From assembly GCA_013396525.1 (NCBI GenBank), contig VWYX01000709.1, positions 366,310 through 430,309 on the forward strand: DNA of 64,000 nt, in the 5' to 3' direction. The position numbers and the translations under genes are program-made. This stretch comes from Chaetorhynchus papuensis (Eukaryota; Chordata; Aves; Passeriformes; Rhipiduridae). Position 1 is the stretch's first letter. Each line of letters starts with the position of its first letter. The notes beneath the pieces are model-generated. The model was not told the DNA's origin, did no database searches, and was given only the letters and a program-made list of their open reading frames with translations. This document shows positions 52,371 to 63,985 of this stretch, in pieces.

Positions 52371-53033
52371 CATAACCATCTTCTGTGTCCTGTCTAAAGA
52401 GTCACTTACGATGGACTTGGAAAAATTAAAACATAAAAGCTAATAACTGCATGAAAGGTTACCTATTTACGTGAAGTGTCTGGTGCAGTAATATAGGATG
52501 GCTGACGAGGTGCTATGAAAATGCTAAATTGGGAAATTCTGAAATAAAGATAAAAAAAACATTCTGAATTTATTGAGCAGAGGCTTAAAACTAGTGTTTA
52601 ATGATGAAAGACTAAAGGAATTGAGTTAAAGATTTAGTGAGTGAAATGCATCTAGAAACTATACTGTGGGAGTTTTATACAGAAAGACCCCAGCAAGAAT
52701 TTGGTACTTGATCTGTTCCCCAAAACTCCTTCTTGACTTTAAGTAATCAATGAATAATTTAAGCCATTATACTTCAGCTTTCAAGGAGCTACACCTTGAA
52801 ATGCAAGAAACTCAGCCTTAGCCAAAGAGGGAAATGTTTATGATTCTTTTCTTTTGTTATTCATCCTTTACACTTTCTTTTCAAGTTGGTTTTATAGTTG
52901 TTCCTTTATTTGCTTGTTGGCTGCTGGGTATTGTGAATTTGAAATTCATCATGATTGCTCTGATCTTGATGTCTGTAAATGTAGAGTGAACTTGACTGAG
53001 ATGAGACTCATGAATATATTCCCTTCCCTGTAG

Positions 53034-53133
53034 ACTCATAGAATCATTTAGGCAGGAAAAGACCTCTAGAGGTCATTGAGTCCATCCTGTAACCCAGACT
53101 GCCACGTCCACTGTTAAATCATGTCTCTGGCTC
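53034..53133 (-). mobile_element. CR1 LINE 3' end of a different subgroup
   Basis: ACTCATAGAATCATTTAGGC, then GACCTCTAGAGGTCATTGAG and GCCACGTCCACTGTTAAATC. The ATTTAGG...GACCTCTA form differs from the TTGGGTTGG...GACCTTAAA form at 52262, so the two neighbouring tails come from different CR1 lineages and separate insertions. Confidence 0.85.
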
Positions 53134-53699
53134 AGTAATTGAAGTTCACCGGTCATAAAATAAAAAACAAGGGAAAAAACTCAAGGTTTTTTTTTTTCCT
53201 TTCTCTGATGTTGCCAGCACTTCCAAATAGAAATGTTCCTTGAAAAGTTTCAACCTCCAGGAAACTGCTGTAGTCATGAACAGAAATTACAGTCTTCACT
53301 AATGAAAGTACTCACACAACCTTATCTCTGCACACAGAAGCAAATTTTAAACTAACTCTTTCCTTTTTTCAAGTCCTTTCTTAATAGTTCTCAGTTTATG
53401 ATAGTACCTAAAACACATGTAAGAGTATAACAGTTTTCTGAACTCAGAGGTTGTTTTAGTGTCCTGCTGTCATCCTGCTCATCAGTGGATAAAGGCTCAA
53501 CACCCACTTGATGGTTCAGTTGTAGGGAGGGTTCTCTGGATTCGCTATCTGGCAGCTGTGACATTCAACAGAAATTATCCAATCTGTCCATCTTGTTCCT
53601 GCAACTGGAGAAAATTACTGTGATCAAAATGGAAAGAAGAGTACTCAACCTTTTATTTACTTCCCAGGAGGCAGGTTTTCTGTAGCAGTTGGGAAGTTC

Positions 53700-53704
53700 A
53701 GCTC
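53700..53704. repeat. Left target-site duplication of the solo LTR (AGCTC)
   Basis: AGCTC directly precedes the TGTGCTGG end and is identical to the five bases after the other end. Confidence 0.8.
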
Positions 53705-54328
53705 TGTGCTGGTTTAGACAAATTTCGAGGAAAATATCCTCTGATAGAAGGCAGGTTACAACCGCCCCTCCCCCACCAGGTTCAGGAAAAAAAAAAATTC
53801 CTCAGAGGAAAGTGAAAGAGATTAAAAAAACTATTTATTTAACAAACACACAGGAAAATTATAATAATGCTGAATAATAAAACCTCCCGCTGTGGAGAGA
53901 AACGTGGGAAGATTTCAAAGTCCTTCTGTAGGTGTGGTCTCTCTCCTCCTCCTTGGAGCTGGGTCGGTGTGGGCCCACCTCCGGGCCTCAATGGAAAATT
54001 CTCCCGATGTGTTCTGATGTTGAAACAGTCCAGAAGAGAAGAAGGGAAAAGCCAAAGTCCCAGGAAAACAAAGTTCAACTCTCTGTCTACCTCCGAAGAA
54101 AAGGAGCCAAAAGCTGGCTGAAAAGCAAGAAGGGTGCTTTCTCCGCTCTTGCTACCACGGCAGCAGAACGCAGTGTCTGTGTCCTTGAACAATTGTTTTG
54201 AAAAGTTCACTCAGTTTTTTTCTCTCCCTCCTCTCAAGCTCAGTTTAAATGCACAGAACAGCACAAGATTCATTTCTGGGCATAGAGCGGCAATAGGGGA
54301 TACAACATCATGAAGTCACCCCAAGACA
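53705..54328 (-). mobile_element. Solo LTR of an endogenous retrovirus, 624 bp, with 5-bp target duplication
   Basis: Seen: the block starts TGTGCTGG and ends CCAAGACA, so it has TG...CA ends on either strand. It is flanked on both sides by the same 5 bp, AGCTC (53700-53704 and 54329-54333). On the minus strand it carries a TATA-like TTTAAA at 54243-54248, followed about 400 bp later by AATAAA (plus-strand TTTATT at 53834-53839). That order sets the minus orientation. No primer binding site, gag, pol or env is attached, so this is a solo LTR left by recombination. Known: ERVL-type elements usually make 5-bp duplications, which suggests class III. The sequence resembles passerine LTRs from memory, but the family name is not assigned. 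A 123-codon minus-strand frame (53839-54210) lies inside and is unlikely to be a gene. Confidence 0.88.
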
Positions 54329-54333
54329 AGCTC
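54329..54333. repeat. Right target-site duplication of the solo LTR (AGCTC)
   Basis: AGCTC directly follows the CCAAGACA end and matches 53700-53704. An unmutated duplication together with clean TG/CA ends points to a fairly recent insertion. Confidence 0.8.
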
Positions 54334-55703
54334 TTACAGGTTTCAGTTTCCATCACAGCAGATTCCTCAGCATTTCTGGGCACTGGGAATCAGACATGCT
54401 TTTATTTCCTGATTTATCAATACTCTGTGGCTAATGTATAGAAAAATTTTTGCATTTTTCAGAACATAATGGCTCAGCATAAAAGCCACCTTTTAAGTAG
54501 CAGAGAGCAGGACTTGACAGATGATGTCTGAGTAAAAAAAAAAAGTATACATTTTAATGTTAGTTTGACCATTTTCCCTTATGCTTTGGCATATGTTGGA
54601 TGGAAATCATCAAAACCAGCTTGGACAAAGAATAACAGTGTTAATTCTGTAGGATTTGTGTGTAATTGAAATATTCTGGAGTGTAGCAACAGCAAAAGTT
54701 GCTTGGAAACCTGACCCAGATGGGACAGAAACACAATCTAAAAGGGGACCAGCAGTACTGCAGTTGAAAGTGTTGGCCTAATTCCTATTTGTGCAACACT
54801 GAAAAAAGTAAATAAATAGTGCCACTGTTTATTTTTGCTATATATTATAGGAAATTATAAAGAAAGTAAAAAAAAAATACATCTGCCACCATAACTCATT
54901 TTATTATGTTCACTATACTATAGAAGAATGATGTTTAAGAAGTAAATTTGCTTCATAATAACTGGGGGGATAGGAAGGAGGGAGATAAAAAAAAATCATG
55001 GTACCTTTTATTTTGTAGGTTTCTTTTCAAGACTTTTTTACTCCAGGCTCTTAAATTCATTTTTCTTATAGCACTTCGGAGACTTTGATTGATTGCAGCA
55101 TCTGAGTTTGATGACTCCAAAGGCATATACCTAAGATGACTGTGCTTTCTCTATTTGCTCGTTATAAATCTCTTCAAACAGACTATTTTGTTTTGTTGCA
55201 TGGCATCTCCATCTGGTCTGATGAGAGAGGAAAGCACATTTTTTGAATAACCAACACATTCCTAAGTCACAGCTTTTCTTCTTTTCACATGGTTGCTGAG
55301 GAAGAACAAAGATGACTTGTGTATCGCCAATGGTGTGCTGGGGTTCTGTGTAGTGAACTTACCCAGTGAGTGGACTTTGAGGAGTGAGAACAACTGTTTC
55401 AAAGTTCTACAGTATTTAGCTGTAGAGGCCTGAAGATTTAGAGGATTTCTGCAATACTTTCATCTCTCCTGTGTGTGCATTGCAGTAGACATGTAACAAG
55501 CATTCATTGTATCTTTCTCATTTTCTCCTTTAGTCCAAATTCTTCAAAATGTAACCTTTACTGATGCATGTTTAATTATTGCACATGTGGATTATGATGT
55601 GTTTTCCAGTTAAATACATTTGCTTGCATTGTTATTCCTACCTTTGTGTGTAGCTACAATACCAGATTGGATTGATATGCGATACAGTAATATCTTTAAT
55701 GTT

Positions 55704-55732
55704 TCTTTATCTTCTTTTTTTATTCACTGCAG
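55704..55732 (+). promoter_or_regulatory. 3' splice site of the MACROD2 exon
   Basis: A pyrimidine-rich tract (TTTATCTTCTTTTTTTATTCACTG) is followed by CAG at 55730-55732. CTTTAAT at 55694-55700 is a possible branch site at a usual distance. The frame of the exon fits this acceptor exactly. Confidence 0.85.
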
Positions 55733-55854
55733 ATGTGATCCATACTGTTGGGCCAATTGCAAGAGGCCATCTCACTGACACTCATAAAGAAAATTTAGCA
55801 AGTTGCTATAAATCCTCTCTGAAACTGGCAAAAGAAAATAACATCAGATCAATC
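55733..55854 (+). CDS. MACROD2: MACROD2 internal exon, macro-domain segment (partial CDS)
   Basis: Internal coding exon of a macro-domain ADP-ribose hydrolase. Seen: an acceptor ending in CTGCAG at 55732, 122 bp, then the donor GTAAGT at 55855. The first two bases (AT) complete a split codon, most likely Tyr if the previous exon ends in T. Forty full codons follow, so the upstream intron is phase 1 and the downstream intron phase 0. The peptide starts VIHTVGPIARGH and continues with a helix-like stretch containing HKENLASCYKSSLKLAKEN. Known: VIHTVGP is the conserved core strand of MacroD-type macro domains. The ARGH and KENNIRS stretches match MACROD2 rather than MACROD1. The NAAN and catalytic loop should lie in an earlier exon and the ISTGIYG-type loop in the next; neither is in this window. 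MacroD2 removes mono-ADP-ribose from acidic residues of proteins. The open frame running left to an ATG at 55672 is intronic and is not a start. Confidence 0.93.
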
Positions 55855-55860
55855 GTAAGT
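55855..55860 (+). promoter_or_regulatory. 5' splice site of the MACROD2 exon
   Basis: GTAAGT, a full match to the vertebrate donor consensus, directly follows the isoleucine codon ATC. Similarity to the MacroD family stops here; the frame continues into unrelated residues and then a stop. Confidence 0.88.
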
Positions 55861-58489
55861 ATTGTGGGAGAACACGTGATTGTTTTTTCTCATTTGGATC
55901 TTAGTTTTCCTTGATGTAGAATAATTATGATTGTAAGCTTCCAGATACATTTCTTGCTCTTTGTGATGTGAAAACCCAAAAAATTAAACATGATTTGGCC
56001 AAAACAATTGCTAGATGAAAGGGCTAAGATTATTTTAGGAGTTAGGGAAAGTGTGCCTGGTAGTAGGAGTACAAGCAGCTGTCTCATTAAAGAAGGGAGG
56101 AAGTTGGTCCCATGGCTCATTCTTATACTGTATTATTTATTAAGAAAACCCCAAGAACCCACTCTTCAGGAGGATGACTGCATGCAGTATAGCCTCCTAA
56201 AGAGCTGAGAAGTGATTAATTTGTTGCTTATTCTACCCATTAATATTTCTTCCTAAAAATAAGGGTATTGGTCAATTGTCACTGGTTCCAGCACCCTCTC
56301 ACCAAAATCGATCATAAAATAGCCTGATATATGATATTTCATTGACCTATACAGTTTCTTGAACTTGAAATACATGGTACAGTTTTGTACCTCAAAGTGC
56401 CAAATTTTCAAAGGCCAGAGAGAAATGGAGCTTTTCCCTTTCCAGCTCCAGAGCTTTAATTCTGTAGCTCACACTGCTGCAGCTTAAGTCTTCAGATATG
56501 CATAGGTTAGTTCCTTGTAGCATTCTGAGCCTGACTTCACACTTTTGGGGTCATTTTGGCTGGTTATATGATTGCACATATGTTTGGCAACTTAGAATGC
56601 AAACATACAGTCCTAAAAAATCGTAAGCTGAACCAATGGTGTTGTAGGAGGGTGTAATATTCAGTAAGGGAAAGCTATTAACACTGAAATATCACAGACA
56701 GAAAATAAAGCTTTTTGAGGAGAGGGGCAGGACAGTTTGCAGGGTTTTGAATCCAAGTTAGATGGGCCCTTCAGAGTCAGACCTGATGAATATCAGTTAC
56801 TTCTTTCTTTTTGGGGAGAGCTGTGCTCTTCAACACTTTTTATGCTCATGACGTCCTCTCTCTGCTTCTCAAAATGGTGTCCAGCAATACCTCTTTTTGC
56901 CATTTTACAAACCATTGTGGCATTTGTTTTCTTTGGTGGGTTTAGGATCTTTTTTAATTCTAGCCATAAAAATAAGAACTGAAAACAACCTTGGGTTAAT
57001 GGTCATGTTTTGAACCCCTCTCTGTTGTCATTTAAACACCCAACAATGTTCATGTCCTGCTGTGATTCTAATTGGAGCCCTAAGAGCTTTGTGCAGTTGC
57101 TCCTACATCCATCCTTGTTTCTGCCTGCTCTGGGCAATTACAGGCTTTTGGGGCACTCAGGTTAGTGTGAATAAAGTTCCTCATGTGATGTGGGAAAAAG
57201 AAAATAGAATAATAATTATGAACGGGTGTAAAAAAGAATATTGAAATAACAAAGGAAAGACTTCAGTGGGCATTGGTCAATGCAGGTAACGCTTGTATCT
57301 GTAGGGAGTCTGTTAATTTTTAGGACGTTCTAGGTGGTAGCATGGTGTTTAACATGGAATAATAAAAAGGGGTTGTACTCATGGAAGTTAGCCTGATATT
57401 TTAATAAAAAAAAGATAACCACAGGAGAAATCATCCACAGGTTATTTCCTTGCTGGTTAAGAGTTGTTGACTGTGCACCTGTTTGAGATAAAAAATACTT
57501 AGTACCCAGACTTGCAGAACACAGCTGCACAAGCTGAACAGGAGCCAAGACCCATTCATTCATACCATAGCATTTAGTAGCTTAGCAAGCAATATGGATT
57601 TTGAAGTCCACATGACAGATTATGGACTGTTCTGAAAAGTCCTAAGTCCAGTGATTTCAGTGGTGCCTTGGGAAGTGAAGTCTACTAGAGTGTCTGTCCT
57701 GGAACAAATCAAGCCTGGAGAAAAGTAAAATGTATAATTCATTCAATTAGGGAGCAGTAGATTGCTGTGAGTCTGAAGGCACAGAATTCAAAGTGTAAGT
57801 GGGTTTCACAAGATCCAGTATAGTAGGCATAGAGGGAAAGAGAGTGAATAAAAATATCTGTAGATTTCTGAGGCTTGCAGAGACCCAATAGAGGGAGCAA
57901 AGGATTCAAATTGACTCAAACATTTGCGTGTAGACTGGATTATGGCAACTGAAATATTTGCAGTATGAAGAAGACAAAGACTGGGAAAATAAAGGTTACC
58001 TGTGTAAAATAAGAAGAGAAAATCAGCTGTACTGATGGATGGCCTATTTTGATTTCCTCTTTAACAAGAAGATTAAATAAGTATGTGAAAGAGAAAAACA
58101 AAGAATTTTTAAATAGATAATGAGTTAAAGCAGGAAAAGCCATATATTTATGACACACAAATAAATAGGTATTGGTGATAGCAAGTTGCAGTATGCTAAA
58201 AGAATTAACTAAACTAGAGAGCATTGGTGCACTAGCAATTGTAATAACTGAGAAGGAAGCAGGAAGACATTAAAGGATTGTAACAACACAGATGTGTTAC
58301 CTTCAAAACAGAAAGGACAAGAAGTCTAGAAATTCATGCAAAAAGAGGAAAAAGCCCCACCACAATTGAAAGTATTTTGAATGTGAATTGTGTCAAAGGA
58401 GTTAGAATTGCTGGAGACATTATGAATAGAGAGTGATGATGAATGGCAATGTATTGAGCTGGACCGAAGCATGCAGGGTGACTCAGGGT

Positions 58490-58650
58490 GCACAACTAAA
58501 TGCAGTTTATTTAACATCTTAATGATTTTTGAAGAGTACATAAACAGCTCATTAATTACATTTACAAATGATACTACAATAGGCAGTGTTGCAAACACTA
58601 GAAAAGGACAGAGATATATGATAACAATTGATTGGAGATTGTGAATATAA
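58490..58650 (+). mobile_element. Old CR1-like LINE, ORF2 fragment
   Basis: TTTAACATCTTAATGATTTT, then GAAGAGTACATAAACAGCTC and ACATTTACAAATGATACTAC. This matches the reverse-transcriptase region of old CR1 elements, which encodes the F.NDLE and FADDT-like stretch, here with the frame lost. Homology may extend left to about 57900 and right past 58650, but it becomes too weak to call. Confidence 0.6.
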
Positions 58651-61600
58651 CCTCATCATCATCCACTCCAGTACGAGAAGGGAGTTTCTGCCTTTGTTGC
58701 AATGGAAGAGAGGCCGGAAATGGAGCTGACAGCTACAGTGGAACTCAGCACAGGAAGTGATGGAGTAGCGTCTGGTGGGGAAAAATAGCCCAGTTCACAA
58801 ATAGTCAAAGTGTGTCAAAAAACCTGCCCAGTGAGGAAATGGTCTTGAATAATAAGTTTCAAATTAGATGTACTTAAAGCACTTACCTGTTTCACTGTTA
58901 CATATTGTTGATCTGCCTATGATGAGAAATGATGGATGCCATAGAGATTATATTTCAGTTCAAAGTGGACTGGGGAGAACAGGAGTAGGATTCAAAATAG
59001 ACTCAAACTCTCTTACATGTATTTGTATGTAGCTGTTCTACACACTGAGGAAGGGAAGCAATAGCATTGAAATACTGTGTAAATTCTGAGATGCAACTTT
59101 ATGGAGGGGAGAAGAGAACAGTATTGTGTGTATGACAACAGGGCAGTTATGTGGTGCAGCTGATAGTAAGTTAGGTTGTGTTCACATCCAAGGTGTCCAG
59201 GCATGGATGAGAGCAACTCTGGCTAGCTACTGAGGGAGCACTGATATCTCATCTATGCATGTTATCATCTTGGTATCTAAAAAAAAAAAAAGATGGGTAC
59301 AACTGAAAATGAAATGAGGGAATGTAATGAAATGCCAGTCAGAGTGATTGCCAAGGTTCATAATCCACCAGCAGGCCCAGCTGTGGGTGAGGATCTGCAT
59401 AGCCATTAAGGCAGGAAGAAAGGCCTCAGGAACAAATTTGATCATCCGCAGGATTGCTCAGAGAAATCACACAGCCCCTGATATTTGTCTCCTGAGCCTG
59501 TTTTCTCAAACATTTTAGATTCAATATGAGGTTTCAAATGCCGTATCAGCTATTTTGTACAGAGTTAGTCTCTCTCAGGTCATCTACTCCATCTGCCTTC
59601 TAGGTTGCCGAAGTTTGTGTTAGTGTTTGTCCTTGTTATCTTGCATTCCCAAATCCACGCGTTGCTTTTTCCTCAGTGCTTGTTTATGTAGCTGTGCTCC
59701 CTCTAGTACACTCATGCTGCTGTCTGACTATTTGTGTGGTCAGGGTGAACCTTTTGTGTTGGATGAGTCTTATTTATACAATCCTCTCTCTGGTGAAAGA
59801 GGATACTTGAGACGGGTTTCTGTTTATCTCCCACTTAAATTGGTACAGCTGAATGGGAGAAAAAATATTTAGGGCAATTCAAAGAGAGTAAAGCTAGAGT
59901 TTGAACAAATTAATTTTCTTAAATGTTCAGAGTAATCTCTTAATAATAAAAATACTGTATTTTGATGTTGGTCTCTTTTGCAGAGCACTAGGGGTTGCTA
60001 TCGTGCATCAACTAAATCTCTGCTGCCTGAAACGCTGGAAATACATTATAGGCACCAAATCTTTACTGAAAGAAGATACAGTAAAAAATAGCCTGATAGA
60101 TGCTTTTTTCCCCTGTCTTTCTGTACTGGTTTTCTAAATAAGAGTCTTACGGGCCAATTAATTGTTGGGGTATCAGGAAGACTGGGGGAGTTGTAATCAC
60201 TGGTTTTAGATTTTAAATTTTACACAGTCTTTGAAATTATTTACTCTGTGTGCTCTTAAGTTTTTCATGGGACCTCTCATCCTGCTTTTCTTTGCATGCA
60301 CTGCTTTGAAGCCATCTGACACCCTGGAAGCTTTCTGAACATCAAACACTTCCCTGCCACCTATTTCATTCAGACTTAGCTCGTGGTCAAAAAAAATTTC
60401 AATCAATTGCTGTCAGTCAGAGCCAGGATTGCAGTTAGACAGGGACTTTATGAACTGCACAGAAAATAAAAAAAAGATGGTGTGTGTTGCTGTGGGTGGG
60501 ATCCAAGCCAAAAGAGGTGCAGTGTGTTTGCAGAGAAGAAAAGCTGGTGCTGGTCCCTCACTCAGAGAAGGCAGGGCAGGCTTCCTCCACAATGGTTAAG
60601 GAAATGGAGGAGTTCTCTTTGGGACTACAACTCTGCTGTTGTTCAGGACTGTGTTAGGAATTGCAGTTTTCAGGAACACTTCTTGTTGGCAGGGGGTGAA
60701 TTGTAAAGCTCTAACAAGAAGCATTTCTTTAGCCCACAACCTCTGACCTCCACCTCGAGGGAGAATTATGGGGGACCAAAGGGGGCAGGAGGAAATCCTC
60801 TAAGAATGTGGCTTTTTGAGTTCCAGCAGGAGCTCTGCTTATCACCAACAAATGTATTAACAACATTATAGACAAAATACAGATTTTTTTTTTTCCTATT
60901 GGTCCGCCAGAGTCAGGTAGGGAAGAGTTCATGCTGTTCTAGAGTCTTACTAGATTAGCTTTGCTGTGGCATTAAAAAAACACCACACCAAAAAGATCAG
61001 TCTCTTTCTGCCTGGGTGTTTGTGCTGTGAATGCAGAAAGTTGTCCTGCTCCAGGGAAAACCTCTTAGCTGGGCTTCTCAGAACAACCACACTGCTCCTC
61101 CTGTCTGAAGTACATGAAAAGGCAAAAGGCCATTTCAAAATATCTCAGCAGTGAGAGGGCCTATTCAAGGGCTGACTTGCTCATCATCAGGTCGAGTGGA
61201 AAAGCCATTGCTTGGTAGTGGGATGGCCAGTGACCTGTAATGATGGGATATTTCTGAGAGAGTAGGTTGTCTCTTTGGGCTCTGAATAAAGTGTGTCCCT
61301 CCTGTGCACACAGCTTATGCTGCGTTTTTGGGAGCTTTATTACAAAAGCATGTTGAATAGGATCAGGACGTGCTTTTTGAAATCCATGTTTTGCCTCCAT
61401 TTCTGGGGTCTTCAGTCACTGTGCACAATGCATGATACTAGCTGTGCATTTGCAGGGGCTTTACAATTAGAGTATTATTTTAGGCTTTGTTAGAGAAATA
61501 TTTCTTTCATTTATAATTAAGTTAATCGACAGGGAATTTCAACATGTATCCTTTTTGTAGGTGTTTTTCATAAACAAGGGTAATTTAATTATATTTTGTC

Positions 61601-63124
61601 TGATTAGCAAAGTTAATACAAATACTAGTATAACTTCTGTACAGAAACGCAACTTAATTATTCAGAGCAGCATGTAAAAATACATCAGAAAAGGTACCTG
61701 CCACTTACCTGTTTCTAGCACTTAAGAAACAAACAAATTTTTTTCATTGTCTAAAATATTTGTCTCCACCTGTAATTAGGGATTTTAAAAATAGCTATGC
61801 ACCAATATTCTTGGTATTTGTATCCACTTTTGAAAGGAAGCTGTACTTCTGCTAGGCTGCACAGTTTCATTGAGCTTCATTTGAGTAGAGACACGTTTAG
61901 CCTCTGTGATGCCTGAATCTTCAATTAGAGCTCATAGATTGAAGTTTTCAATATCCATTTCAAACCCAGTGTGTTCTCAGTTCCTCCTGTTGTAAATTAT
62001 AAAGTTCATGAAAGAGGATTTTTATCTGTATTGTTGGAAAATGCTTAAAAAGGTGCACTGCTGTGTACTGGTCTAACAGTTTGGTTTACGCTCTTGCCTT
62101 TACCTGTCTTGTCCTCTTATGCTGTAGTTATGTTTTAGGGAAAAGTAAAGCGATTTTTTTATATTTATTTCCAAGGAAACTTATTTCTTGCTGAGAATGT
62201 TGCCATAGCAATGAGTTATAAGTCTGAAATTCCTACAGGTTGACTTTATCATCTTGTTTTCTGATATAGATTCATATCCATCAATCAGAAGAGTTGCTTT
62301 GGAGTGTAATTTCCACAGTATCATAAATCCACTTAATTTGTTTCTTCGAAACACTTGTTTAACTTCTAAGCTATGATATGACTGATGTTATGTTTTTAGA
62401 CTCAGTTTTCTCTCCAGCTTAGCCTTCCTCTTTTTTTTTCCCTTTTTAGCTTTCTTCTCTTAGATATTTTTCAGATAATACCCTTAAAAATTAATCTACT
62501 ACTTTAAGTTTTTCAGTTTGCTTAATCATTATGTTGGCATCTAATGAGGGGGTTGTGATCTTTCCCTGTGGTTCCACAAATTATTATAGTTGGCCATACT
62601 TTTCCTAATCAAAGGTGAACCTGCTGCTTTGTTTTGGATGTGCCTCCAACCATTTCTTTCCAAAATGATCTTGGTAGATTGAATTGCAATCCTGTTTCTT
62701 CAATAAGGGTTTCATTAAATGAGATGTATTCAGTGAGATCAAGTGTAAATTGCTACACCTAAATAGAGATGTTCATTCAACTGAGAAAGGCTGAGTAATG
62801 ATTGAAGTACTGGGCAGAGATTCCTCAGAGAATAAGTTGAAGTTTGTAGTAGATCATGCACTGGAGGTGAGGTGACAATCTTGCGCTGTTACGGGAAAGC
62901 CATGGAAGGAGCAGCAATCAAACAGGAAAAATTGCGACGTTACCTGTTGTGCTACTGTGTCCAGTGTGGGGAAGACAGTGTCTAAGCCAGAAATGGAGGT
63001 AGAAACACACCAAAAGTAGAGTGACAGAGAAAGGATTTTAAGTCCAGAGTAAAGAAGGCTAAAGATGAGGAGGGGAAGATAAAAAGACCCTAATACGTAA
63101 AAAGCTATTGAGGAGTAAAAGTAA
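58651..63124. other. Intron stretch without confident features
   Basis: 58651-59450 may be further decayed LINE sequence, containing an A-13 run at 59280-59292, but it could not be matched. The remainder shows no gene or named repeat. Confidence 0.4.
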
Positions 63125-63290
63125 ATTGTTTTCTGGGCTTGGGACAGGACAAGAAGAAACAGACTTAATTTATAGGACTGGACATTTAGGTTAGGAATTA
63201 TGAGTAATTTCCTAACTGGAAGGTTGGTAAAACATTAGGAAAATTGCTTAGGAAAGTTGTGGCTTCACCAGTATGTGTAGGTGAGCCATC
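63125..63290 (+). mobile_element. Old CR1-like LINE, 3' fragment
   Basis: GGACAAGAAGAAACAGACTT, then CATTTAGGTTAGGAATTATG, then TTTCCTAACTGGAAGGTTGG and AGGAAAGTTGTGGCTTCACC. These keep the order of the CR1 3' region (AGGTTAGATATTAGG, then CTAACTATAAGGGTAGTTAA, then GGTTGTGGAATCCCCATCA). Weaker matches reach left to about 62900. Confidence 0.65.
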
Positions 63291-63648
63291 ATTAGCATTT
63301 AAATTTTGATTCTGCTGCTGTGTGGTTATATATGCAGTATATATTTCCTAGGAGGAAGTGGATTTGTTTGATTTGATGCTTGAAATGTATAACAGTGATG
63401 CTTACTATGGCTAAGAGTGGCAGAAGCAGCTCAGAGGGATACAATGATCAGTTGTGAATATGTTTTACAGCAAGGCACCACACAGAAATAATTTGTCATA
63501 ACAGTGATGATGGTGTGACCTGATGTGATTCTTCCTTTTTTAAAAGTATGTAGTGGAGTATGTATGTGATGCCTCCTGAACAGGAATATCCACATGCCCC
63601 TTAGGGATGAACACCTTAGCTTAGGTGCTCAGAAGTGTTTTGAGTACA

Positions 63649-63683
<35 letters not shown>
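63649..63683. repeat. (GGGACA)n hexanucleotide array
   Basis: About five and a half uninterrupted GGGACA units. A 63-codon frame reads through it as a Gln-Gly repeat, but nothing else suggests coding. Confidence 0.95.
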
Positions 63684-63985
63684 CCCAAAACTGAGCAAGT
63701 GCTTGAACCTCTGCCAGCAGATGGATTTCAGCATGCTGGGGCTCAGATACTGCACCAAGAGGCATTAACAGAGGACAAAAGCTGATACAGCCCTTTCACC
63801 CACCTGCTGGTTCATCTTCAACCACAAACTGTCTAGGTGGTATAAAGAAATAACTGAGGTGCTTTAATGAGCTGCATTACTAGGCAGTCTCAGTTCTCTG
63901 TTTTGTTGTTCTGTGATGTTACTGTTGTAGATGTTCTGTAACATGGTGATCTTTGTGATGGGAAGAGGGAGAAAGGTGAGTTATT

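Larger units (their letters stand above)
1..55732 (+). other. MACROD2: Upstream MACROD2 intron (partial, at least 55.7 kb)
   Basis: Everything left of the exon reads as intron. Open frames are short and scattered over both strands, splice-flanked homologous blocks are absent, and the repeats are those of bird introns. No second MACROD2 exon was recognised; in particular, no segment encodes the NAAN and glycine-rich loop expected just upstream. MACROD2 introns in mammals reach hundreds of kilobases, so this length is not surprising. The intron's 5' end lies outside the window. Confidence 0.8.

Noticed and set aside
53839..54210. 123-codon minus-strand frame
   Set aside because: It is contained within the solo LTR, which is normally non-coding.
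55672..55914. 80-codon frame starting with ATG across the MACROD2 exon
   Set aside because: The ATG and about 20 codons lie in the upstream intron before the CAG acceptor, and the end lies after the GTAAGT donor. Only 55733-55854 is coding.
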